64,000 bases of DNA from Maribellus sp. CM-23. GTDB lineage: Bacteria > Bacteroidota > Bacteroidia > Bacteroidales > Prolixibacteraceae. Below, one piece after another: positions 34,867 through 44,585 of this stretch (position 1 is the first letter of the stretch; each line of letters opens with the position of its first letter). The position numbers were made by a program, and so were the translations under genes. The notes below the pieces were generated by a model. It was not told the origin of the DNA. It did no database searches and saw only the letters and a program-made list of their open reading frames with translations. The stretch is taken from assembly GCF_021354595.1 (NCBI RefSeq), contig NZ_JADWYJ010000001.1, forward strand, positions 1,527,446-1,591,445, written 5' to 3'.

Positions 34867-35928
34867 ATGAAATTCCGGATTACTTTGCTTAGCATGTTGA
34901 CACCATTCATTTATTCGTGTGACAATTATTATTCGATGGATGATTTTTCATCTGTCCCGAAAATCGATGCTCACTATCACATTTATTCGAGCCAGAATGT
35001 TTCGATCGACCAGGCCAGAAAAGACAACTTCAGGCTTCTTTCCATCAACACTCATTCAGGCACTTGCGAAAGGGTGATTGACACACAACAGGAACTGGAT
35101 AAACTTAAGCAGGAACTTCAACAGGAAATAGAATATACAACAACGTTTTGCATGGACGACTGGGACAACCCAGCCTGGTCCGGCAATACCCTGTTGTGGC
35201 TAAAACAATGCCTTGCCGACGGAGCCATTGCAGTGAAAGTGTGGAAAAACATTGGGATGGAATACCGAAACTCCGACAGTGTTTTGGTGATGATTGACGA
35301 TCCGCAGTTCGATCCTGTCTTTCAATATCTTGCCGAGAACAAGATCCCCCTTGTCGGGCATTTGGGAGAACCGAAAAACTGCTGGTTGCCATTGGAGGAA
35401 ATGACCACCAAAAACGACAGTGGTTATTTTTCGCGAAATCCGCAGTACCACATGTACAAGCACCCTGAGTTTCCGAGCTATGAAGAACAGATGGCTGCCC
35501 GCGACAGGATGCTGGACAAGAATCCTGACCTCATTTTTATTGGCTGTCACCTGGCGAGCCTCGAGTGGAATGTCGATACGCTATCCGAGTGGCTCGATAA
35601 ATATCCGAATGCCGCTGTTGACATGGCCGCACGAATGGGACAGCTCTTTTACCAAACCCGCGACAACCACGATAAAGTGCGCGATTTCTTTATTAAATAC
35701 CAGAACCGCCTGCTTTACGGAACCGATATCATCGACCGCGGAGGAGATGCTGAGTTGTTCCAAAAAAGAATACATGAAACCTGGTTGCACGATTGGGAAT
35801 ACCTCATCACCGACAATACCATGAAAAGCGGTCTTATTGACGGAGAATTTAAGGGACTGAAACTTCCGAAGGAGGTGGTAGACAAAATATATTCGGAAAA
35901 TGCCAAAGTCTGGTATCAAAGCTTTTAA
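34867..35928 (+). CDS. Amidohydrolase-family lipoprotein (TIM-barrel metallohydrolase)
   Basis: A 353-residue lipoprotein (signal peptide, lipidated Cys18 in YSCDNYY) with an amidohydrolase_2-type TIM barrel: metal motif DAHYH (His36, His38), GHLGEPKNC, IGCHLASLEWN and the catalytic-Asp region YGTDIID. These suggest a hydrolase or decarboxylase acting in the periplasm or at the surface. Substrate unknown. It is monocistronic, convergent with a small membrane-protein gene. Confidence 0.88.
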   Translation: MKFRITLLSMLTPFIYSCDNYYSMDDFSSVPKIDAHYHIYSSQNVSIDQARKDNFRLLSINTHSGTCERVIDTQQELDKLKQELQQEIEYTTTFCMDDWDNPAWSGNTLLWLKQCLADGAIAVKVWKNIGMEYRNSDSVLVMIDDPQFDPVFQYLAENKIPLVGHLGEPKNCWLPLEEMTTKNDSGYFSRNPQYHMYKHPEFPSYEEQMAARDRMLDKNPDLIFIGCHLASLEWNVDTLSEWLDKYPNAAVDMAARMGQLFYQTRDNHDKVRDFFIKYQNRLLYGTDIIDRGGDAELFQKRIHETWLHDWEYLITDNTMKSGLIDGEFKGLKLPKEVVDKIYSENAKVWYQSF

Positions 35929-35974
35929 ACTACGCAAAGCCATTTCCTCGCTTCGAATAAGAGCAAACGGCACT

Positions 35975-36484
35975 TTAATCTGCTTTCTCAATACTCAATA
36001 AATAGTGGCTTTTAAGAGCATAATTAAAAATCAGCTTATCACCCTCAGTGCAACGTTCAAATAATTCTTTATCTACATTGAACTTTATATCATCCACAAG
36101 GAACTCAAATCTTACAGTATAAGTCTTCGACATACTATTACCACGTACAGGAGCAGCGTAATCAGCTGTTTTATATTTGCCCATCAAAGTTTTTGTTAGC
36201 TGGATTTTTTCGTTGAATTGCAAGTCGCGGTAATACTTATGGCTTATTAGAAAATATAGCATTATTGACAAGATCAATGTTCCTACTGAAATATAAATCA
36301 TCATTTTAGTATGGAGGGCATCAGGATTCAAATCGAAAAATAACTCGTAAATAGTAACTCCAATAACTGTAGCAAGAACAAAGACTAATACACACAAGCC
36401 TAATACGTTTATATATTGATTTCTCAACACTTTTCTATCGGTTTTTGAAAGGCCCCGCCACATTTGATATTTATTGGTTCTCAT
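35975..36484 (-). CDS. Hypothetical membrane protein with two helices
   Basis: A 169-residue protein not recognised. It has two transmembrane helices (INVLGLCVLVFVLATVIGVTIY; MIYISVGTLILSIMLYFLIS; about residues 24-80) followed by a soluble C-terminal domain of about 85 residues with alternating beta pattern (KTYTVRFEFLVDDIKFNVDKELFE). The gene is richer in A+T than its neighbours, which may mean recent acquisition. It is convergent with the amidohydrolase gene. Confidence 0.7.
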   Translation of the reverse strand: MRTNKYQMWRGLSKTDRKVLRNQYINVLGLCVLVFVLATVIGVTIYELFFDLNPDALHTKMMIYISVGTLILSIMLYFLISHKYYRDLQFNEKIQLTKTLMGKYKTADYAAPVRGNSMSKTYTVRFEFLVDDIKFNVDKELFERCTEGDKLIFNYALKSHYLLSIEKAD

Positions 36485-36600
36485 TGTTTTATTGTAAGCA
36501 ATCTTTACCGATAAAGATATAAATCGAATTCTGTATTATCCCAATAAGCGATCTGCTGTTGAGCACCCCTCCCACTTGTTGCGCGATACTCAATCAACAA

Positions 36601-36634
36601 AAAAATGGCACCCCTAAACCGGGATGCCATTTTC
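36601..36634 (-). terminator. Rho-independent terminator of the M3 peptidase gene
   Basis: On the minus strand a stem AAAATGGCATCCC / GGGGTGCCATTTT (one or two mismatches) ends in a T run. It lies 20 bases after the M3 peptidase stop. Confidence 0.8.
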
Positions 36635-36654
36635 AATATTGTGTAACTTTTAGT

Positions 36655-38745
36655 TTATTGTAAACCGCTGCGTTCGAGCAGTGCGTCAACCGTTGGTTCG
36701 TGCCCGCGGAAACGTTTGTACAATTCCATCGGATGTTCGGTGCCGCCTTTTTCCAAAATGTTTTTACGGAACGACGCTGCCACTTCCTTGTTAAACAGTC
36801 CTTTTTCCTTGAAAACGCTAAAGGCGTCGGCATCCAGCACCTCGGCCCATTTGTAGCCGTAATAGCCGGCGGCATAACCACCTGCAAACAAGTGCCCGAA
36901 CTGTGTACTCATACAAACTCCGTCGACTGCAGGAAAGATCTGTGTCTTTTTCCAGGCCTGCTCTTCAAAGTCTTTCACACTGCCTGTATAAGGCTTTTCG
37001 AGCGTATGCCACGCCATGTCGAGGTAGCCAAAACTTAGCTGGCGAATGGAAAGATACCCTGCCAGGTAATTTTGCGAGTCCACAATTTTCTGCACCAGTT
37101 CGGCCGGAATGGTTTCGCCGGTTTGGTAATGTTTCGCAAAGCGGTCCAGGAATTCTTTTTGTGTGGCCCAGTTTTCCATGATTTGTGAAGGCAGCTCCAC
37201 AAAGTCGCGGTAAACACTGGTTCCTGAAAGGCTTCCATACGTAGAATTGGCTAGCATTCCGTGCAGCGCATGACCAAATTCGTGCATCAGCGTTTCCACC
37301 TCATAAAAAGTGAGCAAAGCCGGTTTGGTTTCGGTGGGGCGGGTAAAGTTCATCACAATCGTAACATGCGGCCGCGAGTCAACTCCATTGTCTTTCCACT
37401 GGCCTTTGAAATCGTTCATCCAGGCACCGCCCTGTTTTCCCGGACGCGGATGAAAATCAGTATAAAATACCGAAAGGAAGGTACCATCGGCGTCAAATAC
37501 TTCGTAGGCTGTTACTTCCGGATTGTAAACAGGAATGTCTTTGTTTTCCCTGAAAGTTATTCCATACAAATCGGTGGCAAGCCCCAGTACTCCTTCTGTT
37601 ACCCGGCTTAACTCGAAATATGGTTTTAGCATCTCATCGTTGAGATCGAACTTTTTTACTTTCAGTTTTTCGCTGTAATAGCTCCAGTCCCACGGCATCA
37701 GCTCGCCTTCAAAACCTTCAGTTGCTGCAAACTCCTGAATTTCCTGTTTCTCCCTAAGCGCCACTTTATACGATGCTTCGTACAAATCGTTGAGCAAGCC
37801 ATACACACCGGCCGGATTAATGGCCATGCGGCGTTCGAGTACATAATCGGCATAATTTTTATATCCCAGCAATTGCGCCAATTCCAAACGAAGCTCAGCG
37901 ATGCGTTTTACGTTCTCCTGGTTATCCAGTTCATCACCTTTGAATGACTTCGAGCTATACGCCATGTAAAGTGTTTTGCGCAAATCGCGGTTATCGGCAT
38001 ATTTCATAAACGGGCCAAAACTGGGCTGTGTAATATCAAACAGCCAGCCTTCTTTGCCTTTTGCTTTGGCACGGCCTGCAGCTGCTTCCAGTTCGCCTTC
38101 GGGCAAACCCGACAACTCTTCTTTATTCGTAATAACAAGCTCGTAGGCATTGGTTTCTTTCAGCACATTCTCATCAAAAGTCAGGCTGAGTTTTGACAAT
38201 TCGGTACTGATGGCCCGGAATTTCGCCTTATCCTCTTCCGAAAGATTGGCTCCTTTCCGAACAAATCCTTCGTAGGTATTTTCCAACAAGGTTTTCTGTT
38301 CAGCATCCAGGCTTAACTGGTCTTTTTGCTGGTACACTTTTTTCACCTTTTCAAACAATACCGGGTCCAGCGAAACATCGTTCTGAAACTTGGTCAGCAA
38401 AGGCGAAACTTCCTGCGCAATGCGCTGCAGCTCATCGTTAGTTTCAGCCCCCAGCAGGTTAAAAAACACACCCGAAGTGCGGCCCAGCAGGCGTCCCACA
38501 TGGTCAAGTGCAACAATCGTATTTTCGAAAGTCGGAGCTTCCGGGTTGTTTTTGATGGCTTCCAGCTCTTTCTCTCCCGCTTCGATGGAAGCTTTGAAAG
38601 CCGGTAAAAAATGTTCGTTTTTGATTTCGTTAAAAGGGGCCGTTTCATGCGGCGTGTTAAACGTGCCCAGCAATGGGTTATTCTGTGCGTTGATCATTCC
38701 AATATTCATTAAAAAAACAATTGATAACAAGTAAATTCTCTTCAT
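36655..38745 (-). CDS. Exported M3-family peptidase (oligopeptidase/dipeptidyl carboxypeptidase type)
   Basis: A 696-residue zinc metallopeptidase. Signal peptide (YLLSIVFLMNIGMINAQ), N-terminal region NPLLGTFNTPHETAPFNEIKNEHFLPAF typical of Dcp/OpdA, catalytic motif HEFGHALHG with His488, Glu489, His492, and a C-terminal helical end (YKRFRGHEPTVDALLERSGL). It probably trims short peptides in the periplasm. The length of about 700 residues matches Dcp-type enzymes. It is followed by a terminator and stands alone. Confidence 0.95.
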   Translation of the reverse strand: MKRIYLLSIVFLMNIGMINAQNNPLLGTFNTPHETAPFNEIKNEHFLPAFKASIEAGEKELEAIKNNPEAPTFENTIVALDHVGRLLGRTSGVFFNLLGAETNDELQRIAQEVSPLLTKFQNDVSLDPVLFEKVKKVYQQKDQLSLDAEQKTLLENTYEGFVRKGANLSEEDKAKFRAISTELSKLSLTFDENVLKETNAYELVITNKEELSGLPEGELEAAAGRAKAKGKEGWLFDITQPSFGPFMKYADNRDLRKTLYMAYSSKSFKGDELDNQENVKRIAELRLELAQLLGYKNYADYVLERRMAINPAGVYGLLNDLYEASYKVALREKQEIQEFAATEGFEGELMPWDWSYYSEKLKVKKFDLNDEMLKPYFELSRVTEGVLGLATDLYGITFRENKDIPVYNPEVTAYEVFDADGTFLSVFYTDFHPRPGKQGGAWMNDFKGQWKDNGVDSRPHVTIVMNFTRPTETKPALLTFYEVETLMHEFGHALHGMLANSTYGSLSGTSVYRDFVELPSQIMENWATQKEFLDRFAKHYQTGETIPAELVQKIVDSQNYLAGYLSIRQLSFGYLDMAWHTLEKPYTGSVKDFEEQAWKKTQIFPAVDGVCMSTQFGHLFAGGYAAGYYGYKWAEVLDADAFSVFKEKGLFNKEVAASFRKNILEKGGTEHPMELYKRFRGHEPTVDALLERSGLQ

Positions 38746-38821
38746 GCTTAAAGATTAAGTTCTACACTGATTATTTGATTTCCTAAAAGACAAAGCCGGG
38801 TTTGCTTTGTTCAAATGAAGT

Positions 38822-39400
38822 CTATTTTTTTCGTTTCCTCTTTTTCTCAACACTCCATCCAAACTTTCCGATCTTCTTTCCCATTCCGAAATAATGGCCG
38901 TGACTGTACACAAGCGGGTTGGCCTTCGAAAAACTGAACGCGTCTTTTTCGTTGATGTAAGTATCGTCGATCGAAACGCCCAGAACTTCGGAAATAAACA
39001 TGTGGTGCGAGCCCAGTTCCACGATCTCCTTTACCCGGCACTCGATGTTTACCGGCGATTCTTCGATAATAGGAGCCTTTACATACTTCGCTTCACCGGG
39101 AGTCAGGTTCATTTCCTTCCATTTGTTGAATTTCCGGCCCGACCGGCAACCACACCAGTCGGTGGCTTTCGCCAGTTTCTCGGTGGTCAGGTTGATCACA
39201 AACTCGCCGGTTCGCTTGATAATTTCGTAGGAATGCCGCCCGGGCCTCACCGATATGTAGCACATCGGGGGATCACTGTTGATCGTACCTGTCCAGGCAA
39301 TCGTTATGATGTTGTACTCCTCGGGTGTTTCGCCACAGCTCACCATTACGGCCGGAAGCGGGTAAATGATCGTACCGGGTTTCCAGTAGGTTCGTGCCAT
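38822..39400 (-). CDS. Flavin reductase-like FMN-binding protein (flavoredoxin type)
   Basis: A 192-residue FMN-binding split-barrel protein: YPLPAVMVSCGETPEEYNIITIAWTGTI, SVRPGRHSYEIIKRTGEFVINL and DWCGCRSGRKFNKW are the family landmarks, then the strand SPVNIECRVKEIVELGSHHMFISEVLGV. A lysine/arginine-rich tail (EKKRKRKK) ends it. Members reduce flavins or carry electrons; the partner here is unknown. Monocistronic, on the same strand as ispG upstream. Confidence 0.92.
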   Translation of the reverse strand: MARTYWKPGTIIYPLPAVMVSCGETPEEYNIITIAWTGTINSDPPMCYISVRPGRHSYEIIKRTGEFVINLTTEKLAKATDWCGCRSGRKFNKWKEMNLTPGEAKYVKAPIIEESPVNIECRVKEIVELGSHHMFISEVLGVSIDDTYINEKDAFSFSKANPLVYSHGHYFGMGKKIGKFGWSVEKKRKRKK

Positions 39401-39475
39401 CGAAAAAAATTAATGGTTTATCGCGTAAAGGTAAAAAACTTATTCTGCACCCTTTATGCAACACACGAGAAATAA

Positions 39476-39525
39476 AGGATTGAAGTAGATTGAAAACAGA
39501 TTGAGGTAGATTGAGTCAATCCAAT
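39476..39525. repeat. Short direct repeats (GATTGA) between flavin reductase and ispG
   Basis: GATTGA recurs four times (near 39480, 39490, 39500, 39510) in the sequence GTAGATTGA-AAACAGATTGAG-GTAGATTGAG. The repeats are short; no function is evident. Confidence 0.4.
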
Positions 39526-39600
39526 CCTTCCACTCAGACATTTCAAACTAAAACTGGCTGACAATATTCTGCAAAAAACACGAGGATTATTGATACGACA

Positions 39601-41460
39601 CTAATCCACCGGATCTTTCCAGTCGCCGTTTTCGCGGATCAGTTGCTCCAGTTCTTCCACAGCATCTTCGTACGGAATGTGCCGTTTGATCGGCTTCAAA
39701 CCTTTGTACAGGTTAACTTTGTTATTTCCGGCGCCCACAAAACCATAATCCACATCGCCCATTTCGCCGGGTCCGTTTACCACGCAACCCATAATCCCGA
39801 TCTTCAAGTGATCGAGGTGTTTGAAATGTTCCTTGATCTGTTTGGTTGTTTCGTGCAGGTTAAACAGTGTTCGTCCGCAACCCGGGCACGAAATAAATTC
39901 GGTTTTTGACACCCGCATGCGACTGGCCTGCAAAATGCCAAAACTCAGGTCTTTCAGCTCGGTGAACGTGATATTTTCGTGGTCATTCGAAATACAGATA
40001 CCATCTCCGTAACCATCGATCAGCAAACCGCCCAAATCGGCAGAAGACTTGATCTGCAGGTCTTCGAGGCGACTTTCGTTGTAGCGACGGTACAAAATTA
40101 CCGGCACCTTCCAGATGTGTGTTTCCAGCGCCATAAAGAAGGCACGGAGTTCCGCCATCGGGTTGGCATTGAAACTCTCCAGTATCAGCACGGTTTTACG
40201 TGTCTGTTTGAGTTTCATAATGATCTCAGGGTGAAGGTCCATAAACTTGTCGAACTCGGCTTTGTTGGTACGGATAAATTTCATCCTTCCCCAACGCGTG
40301 CTTTCAAACAAATATTCCTCCAGCGTTATCACCGGGTATTCTTCGCCTTCGATATCCAACACACGGTTGCCTGACAAGAAATACTCGGGAATCAGTTTCC
40401 CACGAATCGGGATCATTTCACGCAAACTGTGGTCGCCCAAATCGGCCACTACCAGCGGAAGTTGCTTTCCTCCCATGTTCAGCACCGGACGCGTATCGCG
40501 ACGTTCGTATTCAAACGGGTTCGTTTGCCCGATCATCGGAGCCGTAATGGGTGCATGGTTCTGGTAAGTTCTGAAATGATTGACCAGTTTCATGGCCACC
40601 GGAATCTCGTTGATCGGTTTTTCGGTCAGCGAAATTCTTACGGTATCACCAATTCCATCAGCCAAAAGAGCGCCAATTCCAACCGCTGATTTCAGGCGGC
40701 CGTCTTCTCCTTCACCTGCCTCGGTTACCCCAAGGTGGAACGGGAACTGCATATCTTCCAGGCGCATTTTGAAATTAAGCAAACGCGCCGTATAAACCAT
40801 CACACGGGTATTGCTCGATTTAATGGAAACCACCACATTGTTGAAATTCACTTTCTTACAAATGCGTAGAAATTCCAGCACCGATTCCGCAATACCTGCC
40901 GGCGTGTCGCCAAAACGGCTCATCACCCTGTCGGACAACGAACCATGATTGGCCCCGATCCGAAGACAGGTATTGGTTTTTCTCAGCACTTCAAGAAAAG
41001 GAACAAACTGCTTCTCGATGATTTCGAGTTCGTTTTTGTACTCTTCGTCGGTGTATATTTTATTCTTGAACTGCGCTCTCTTGTCGTAAAAATTCCCGGG
41101 GTTGATACGCACCTTGGAAACATATTGGGCAGCCACTTCTGCCAAACGCGGATTAAAATGAATATCGGCCACCAGCGGTGTATTGTATCCTCTGCCAACC
41201 AATTCCTTTTTAATAATCTGCAGGCTTTCGGCGTCCTGCATGCTTTTTACGGTAACCCTTACATAATCGGCTCCCGCCTTTACTACCCGAATAATCTGCT
41301 CCACTGTTGCATCCGTGTCACTCGTATCAGTATCGGTCATGGTCTGAATACGAATCGGATTACTTCCTCCCACGGCAACACCTCCAATATTCACTTCGGT
41401 AGTATCCTGCCGCTGATATTTAGTAAGGTCTTGAATGTAGTTGAAATGACGGTCCTTCAT
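39601..41460 (-). CDS. ispG: 4-hydroxy-3-methylbut-2-enyl diphosphate synthase, long form
   Basis: Iron-sulfur enzyme of the MEP isoprenoid pathway; converts MEcPP to HMBPP. At 619 residues it is the long three-domain form seen in Bacteroidota, Chlamydiae and plants, with an inserted domain between the TIM barrel (NPIRIQTMTDTDT, YVRVTVKSMQD, NHGSLSDRVMSRFGD) and the C-terminal 4Fe-4S domain (FISCPGCGRTLF, and MGCVVNGPGEM). The three cluster cysteines are present. It is divergent from the gldA-like gene. Confidence 0.97.
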   Translation of the reverse strand: MKDRHFNYIQDLTKYQRQDTTEVNIGGVAVGGSNPIRIQTMTDTDTSDTDATVEQIIRVVKAGADYVRVTVKSMQDAESLQIIKKELVGRGYNTPLVADIHFNPRLAEVAAQYVSKVRINPGNFYDKRAQFKNKIYTDEEYKNELEIIEKQFVPFLEVLRKTNTCLRIGANHGSLSDRVMSRFGDTPAGIAESVLEFLRICKKVNFNNVVVSIKSSNTRVMVYTARLLNFKMRLEDMQFPFHLGVTEAGEGEDGRLKSAVGIGALLADGIGDTVRISLTEKPINEIPVAMKLVNHFRTYQNHAPITAPMIGQTNPFEYERRDTRPVLNMGGKQLPLVVADLGDHSLREMIPIRGKLIPEYFLSGNRVLDIEGEEYPVITLEEYLFESTRWGRMKFIRTNKAEFDKFMDLHPEIIMKLKQTRKTVLILESFNANPMAELRAFFMALETHIWKVPVILYRRYNESRLEDLQIKSSADLGGLLIDGYGDGICISNDHENITFTELKDLSFGILQASRMRVSKTEFISCPGCGRTLFNLHETTKQIKEHFKHLDHLKIGIMGCVVNGPGEMGDVDYGFVGAGNNKVNLYKGLKPIKRHIPYEDAVEELEQLIRENGDWKDPVD

Positions 41461-41525
41461 TTAATTAAATCTGTTAAGCTGAACTGCAAATTTAAGTGAA
41501 TGCTTCTAAAATAAAAACATTCCGC

Positions 41526-41533
41526 TATTTTTG
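41526..41533 (+). promoter_or_regulatory. Candidate -7 promoter box of the gldA-like gene
   Basis: TATTTTTG matches TAnnTTTG, 18 bases before the ATG at 41552; a clear -33 element is not seen. Confidence 0.45.
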
Positions 41534-41551
41534 TTCATTCCAAATAAGCGA

Positions 41552-42466
41552 ATGAGCATCGAAACCCGAAATATCAGCAAATTATACGGAAAGCAACGTG
41601 CATTGGATACGGTAAGCTTATCGGTAAGAAAAGGTGAATTAGTTGGTTTTCTGGGACCTAACGGAGCAGGCAAATCAACTATGATGAAAATCATTACCGG
41701 CTACCTGCCTGCCGATTCGGGAGAGATACTAATCCATGGAGAAAAGGTTTTGCCCGGCGACCTGTCTTACAAAAAAGACATTGGCTACCTGCCTGAACAC
41801 AACCCGCTCTACCCCGACCTGTACATCAAGGAATACCTCGAAATTACGGCAGGTTTTTACGGCTTAAAGAACGTAAAGAAGCGGGTGGGTGAAATGGTGG
41901 AACTTACCGGGCTGGGATTGGAACAGCATAAAAAGATCCGCGCTCTTTCGAAAGGATACCGCCAGCGTGTAGGGCTGGCACAGGCCCTGATCCACGATCC
42001 GTCGATTCTGATTCTGGATGAACCAACCACTGGACTTGACCCCAACCAGCTGGAAGAAATCCGCCACCTGATTCGCACCATCAGCCGCGAAAAAACGGTG
42101 ATCCTTTCGTCGCACATTATGCAGGAAGTGGAGGCTGTCTGTAACCGGGTGATCATCATCAACCGCGGAAAAATTGTTGCCGACGGCGGCATTGCAGAAG
42201 TAAAATCGGGAAGCCTACAGCAAAACCAGGTAGTGCTGGCGGAGTTCTCGACCACTGTTAAGCAGGAAAAATTATGGCAGATTCCCGGAGTACAAAATGC
42301 GCTTCCAAACGGAAAGGGCTGGGAGCTGGAAGCTGCATCCGGAGAAGATATCCGCGCGGCAGTATTTGAATTTGCCGTACAAAACCAACTTACACTTCTC
42401 ACTCTTCACGAAAAACAGAAAAACCTGGAGAACGTTTTTCATCAGTTGACACAGAACCAGAGTTGA
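41552..42466 (+). CDS. gldA: ABC transporter ATP-binding protein, GldA-like
   Basis: A 304-residue ABC ATPase. The ATG at 41552 starts the family N-terminus MSIETRNISKLYGKQRALD; the earlier ATG at 41531 overlaps the predicted promoter. Motifs: Walker A GPNGAGKSTMM, signature LSKGYRQRVGLAQ, Walker B ILILDEPTTGLDP, and the GldA-type C-terminal tail (LTLHEKQKNLENVFHQLT). In Flavobacterium GldA works with GldF and GldG in gliding; no gldFG genes adjoin it here, so a general export role is equally possible. Confidence 0.85.
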   Translation: MSIETRNISKLYGKQRALDTVSLSVRKGELVGFLGPNGAGKSTMMKIITGYLPADSGEILIHGEKVLPGDLSYKKDIGYLPEHNPLYPDLYIKEYLEITAGFYGLKNVKKRVGEMVELTGLGLEQHKKIRALSKGYRQRVGLAQALIHDPSILILDEPTTGLDPNQLEEIRHLIRTISREKTVILSSHIMQEVEAVCNRVIIINRGKIVADGGIAEVKSGSLQQNQVVLAEFSTTVKQEKLWQIPGVQNALPNGKGWELEAASGEDIRAAVFEFAVQNQLTLLTLHEKQKNLENVFHQLTQNQS

Positions 42467-42785
42467 GGCAGGAGTAGGACAAATACTCCAATTGACCCCC
42501 TCGGTCCCCCGAAGGGGGAAGATTCCTCCCTTTTGGGGAGGTTAGGAGGGGCCAGCAACTTACAAAAAAGTGGAAAATTTGTTTTCTTAACTATTTAGAC
42601 AGCCTCATTAGGGAGAGTTCCTCTAAATATGAAATGCAAAATTGCATATTTATAAGACAACGATAAAAACGAATCACGATAAGGGAAAAAGCTGAATATT
42701 CCCTAAATTCAGCACTTCATCGGAAAAAGCTAAAATACCAAATGATAACACTGTTTATTTGACCCAAAACTAAAATCCGCCCACT
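42467..42785. repeat. Intergenic region with a double-hairpin REP-like element
   Basis: At 42494-42555 two GC-rich hairpins lie side by side: TCCCCC-GAA-GGGGGA (42505-42519) and CCTCCC-TTTTG-GGGAGG (42525-42541), enclosed by an outer CCCCCTC / GAGGGG pair. The element contrasts with the A+T-rich surroundings and resembles dispersed intergenic palindromes of Bacteroidota. The remaining 230 bases show no clear signals. Confidence 0.7.
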
Positions 42786-44585
42786 ATGAAACAGTTGTTA
42801 TTTTTTCTGATCCTATTCTTCTCTACATCATTCCTATTGAAGGTACAAGCCAGTTATAATTATGACGAAACCACCTGGAATACAATACGGGAAAGACTAT
42901 TTGATGGAACGAATTCACGGGCATTTCGTTTTTATGAAGATATTCGAATCAAACTGGATGGGAACGTGACTCCAGAAGACTCATCAATTGTAAAAGGTAT
43001 TGTTGAAGAATTAAATAAGATTATAGAGACCATTGAAGTAAAGCTCGTTCAGTCTGATGCTAACTTCGTCATCAACATAAATGACTCAAAAAATGGCATT
43101 TTCACACAAATGAGTTTCTCTCCCAAAAACGAAATAACACATATTGAAACAACCATTAATACAGAAGATCTATTTTACCTGAAAGAAAAACAGAAATTGT
43201 TTCAATACAGTATAATTACCAAACTCACAAAAACATTCACTCCCAAGTTTGGCTCAACAAAAATTTTTGGATTCTTTGACACTTCTTCCTTTGAAGAGGT
43301 TAAACGCTTCACAGAAATAGACAGAAACCTCCTACAAAAACTTTATTCTAAAGATTTTTATAGAGAACTAAAACGAAACACCGTCAAAAGATATGGCTTT
43401 CTGTATTATTTAAACCTGAGATTTGAAGGATGGATTAAAAAATTTTCTATAGTAATTACAATTGTCTTAATCATTATCTTACTTCTTTTTCTTCTGTCTT
43501 ATTCATCTAGTTCTACAACAAAAAATGGTCTCTGGAATTATTTAAAACGCAAACTAATCCTTATAATAGGGATTTCAATAACCTATTGGTTTTATACCCT
43601 GCCCTATTCTATTCCGTTTTTTCAATTTGCAAATGGGTATTATCACTTTTTCGCCAACTTCGTTGAAGTAATCATTTATGGGATTCCTGTTTTAGTGCTT
43701 ATTTATTATACCGACCAATTGTTGTTAAACAGAATAAATAATTTCTATCATCAGCAAATTTTTGTATTCATATCAACATTTTTATTTATCGTTCTAAGTT
43801 ATTGGCTAATCTCAGTTCCATTCGCTTATTTAAACTCAAAAGCCAGTGGCCAATCCTTTAGCCTGATAGACCACTTAGCTCTTACCAAACTTCTAGATAT
43901 TTCAATTATAGCTATTTTGAGGGTGCTTTATAACTTTATAAACTACCGCATACAAAGCATGGTGAACCAAAAAGATGTGGAAATTGCGAAGATGAAAGAG
44001 CTAAAAAACCAGGCCGAGTTAAATGCGCTGCACTCACGTATCAACCCACACTTCTTGTACAACTCCTTGAATTCCATTGCTAGCCTGGCGCACATCGATG
44101 CCGATAAAACCGAAAACATGGCCACCGGGCTTTCCGAACTTTTCCGGTACTCGATCAACAAGGAAAATAAAACCTTTGTAACAGTGGCCGAAGAGCTCGA
44201 AATGGTTAAAAAATACCTCGAAATTGAGAAAAACCGTTTTGGAGATAAACTCGTTTACGAGATCGATGCAGATGAAAGTACACGTGAAAAACAAATCCCA
44301 AAATTCCTGATCCAGCCGTTAGTAGAAAACGCCATCAAACACGGGCTTTCAAAAATAAAAGGAACCGGAATTGTTTCTGTAGCTGTGAATCAAACAGAAA
44401 TGGACCTGATCATCACCATAGCTGACAATGGCCCCGATTTCCCTGTGGAACCGGTAAGCGGTTACGGGCTGCAAAACCTGCACGACAAACTCGACATTAT
44501 TTATGGAAACGACGCCCGTATTAACTGGGAAAACGGAGAAAACAAACACATTCGGATCATCCTGAAAAATCAGTTTAACGCATGA
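42786..44585 (+). CDS. LytS-type sensor histidine kinase with extracytoplasmic domain
   Basis: A 599-residue membrane sensor kinase. Signal-anchor (residues 1-22), a periplasmic domain of about 190 residues not recognised (includes IRERLFDGTNSRAFRF), five transmembrane helices between about 215 and 390, then the His-kinase domain: His422 in the phosphoacceptor motif INPHFLYNSLNSI, and the ATPase motifs QPLVENAIKHGL and GYGLQNLHDKL. The stop overlaps the response-regulator start by four bases (ATGA), so they are coupled. The N-terminal half is visibly more A+T-rich than the kinase half. Signal unknown. Confidence 0.92.
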   Translation: MKQLLFFLILFFSTSFLLKVQASYNYDETTWNTIRERLFDGTNSRAFRFYEDIRIKLDGNVTPEDSSIVKGIVEELNKIIETIEVKLVQSDANFVININDSKNGIFTQMSFSPKNEITHIETTINTEDLFYLKEKQKLFQYSIITKLTKTFTPKFGSTKIFGFFDTSSFEEVKRFTEIDRNLLQKLYSKDFYRELKRNTVKRYGFLYYLNLRFEGWIKKFSIVITIVLIIILLLFLLSYSSSSTTKNGLWNYLKRKLILIIGISITYWFYTLPYSIPFFQFANGYYHFFANFVEVIIYGIPVLVLIYYTDQLLLNRINNFYHQQIFVFISTFLFIVLSYWLISVPFAYLNSKASGQSFSLIDHLALTKLLDISIIAILRVLYNFINYRIQSMVNQKDVEIAKMKELKNQAELNALHSRINPHFLYNSLNSIASLAHIDADKTENMATGLSELFRYSINKENKTFVTVAEELEMVKKYLEIEKNRFGDKLVYEIDADESTREKQIPKFLIQPLVENAIKHGLSKIKGTGIVSVAVNQTEMDLIITIADNGPDFPVEPVSGYGLQNLHDKLDIIYGNDARINWENGENKHIRIILKNQFNA

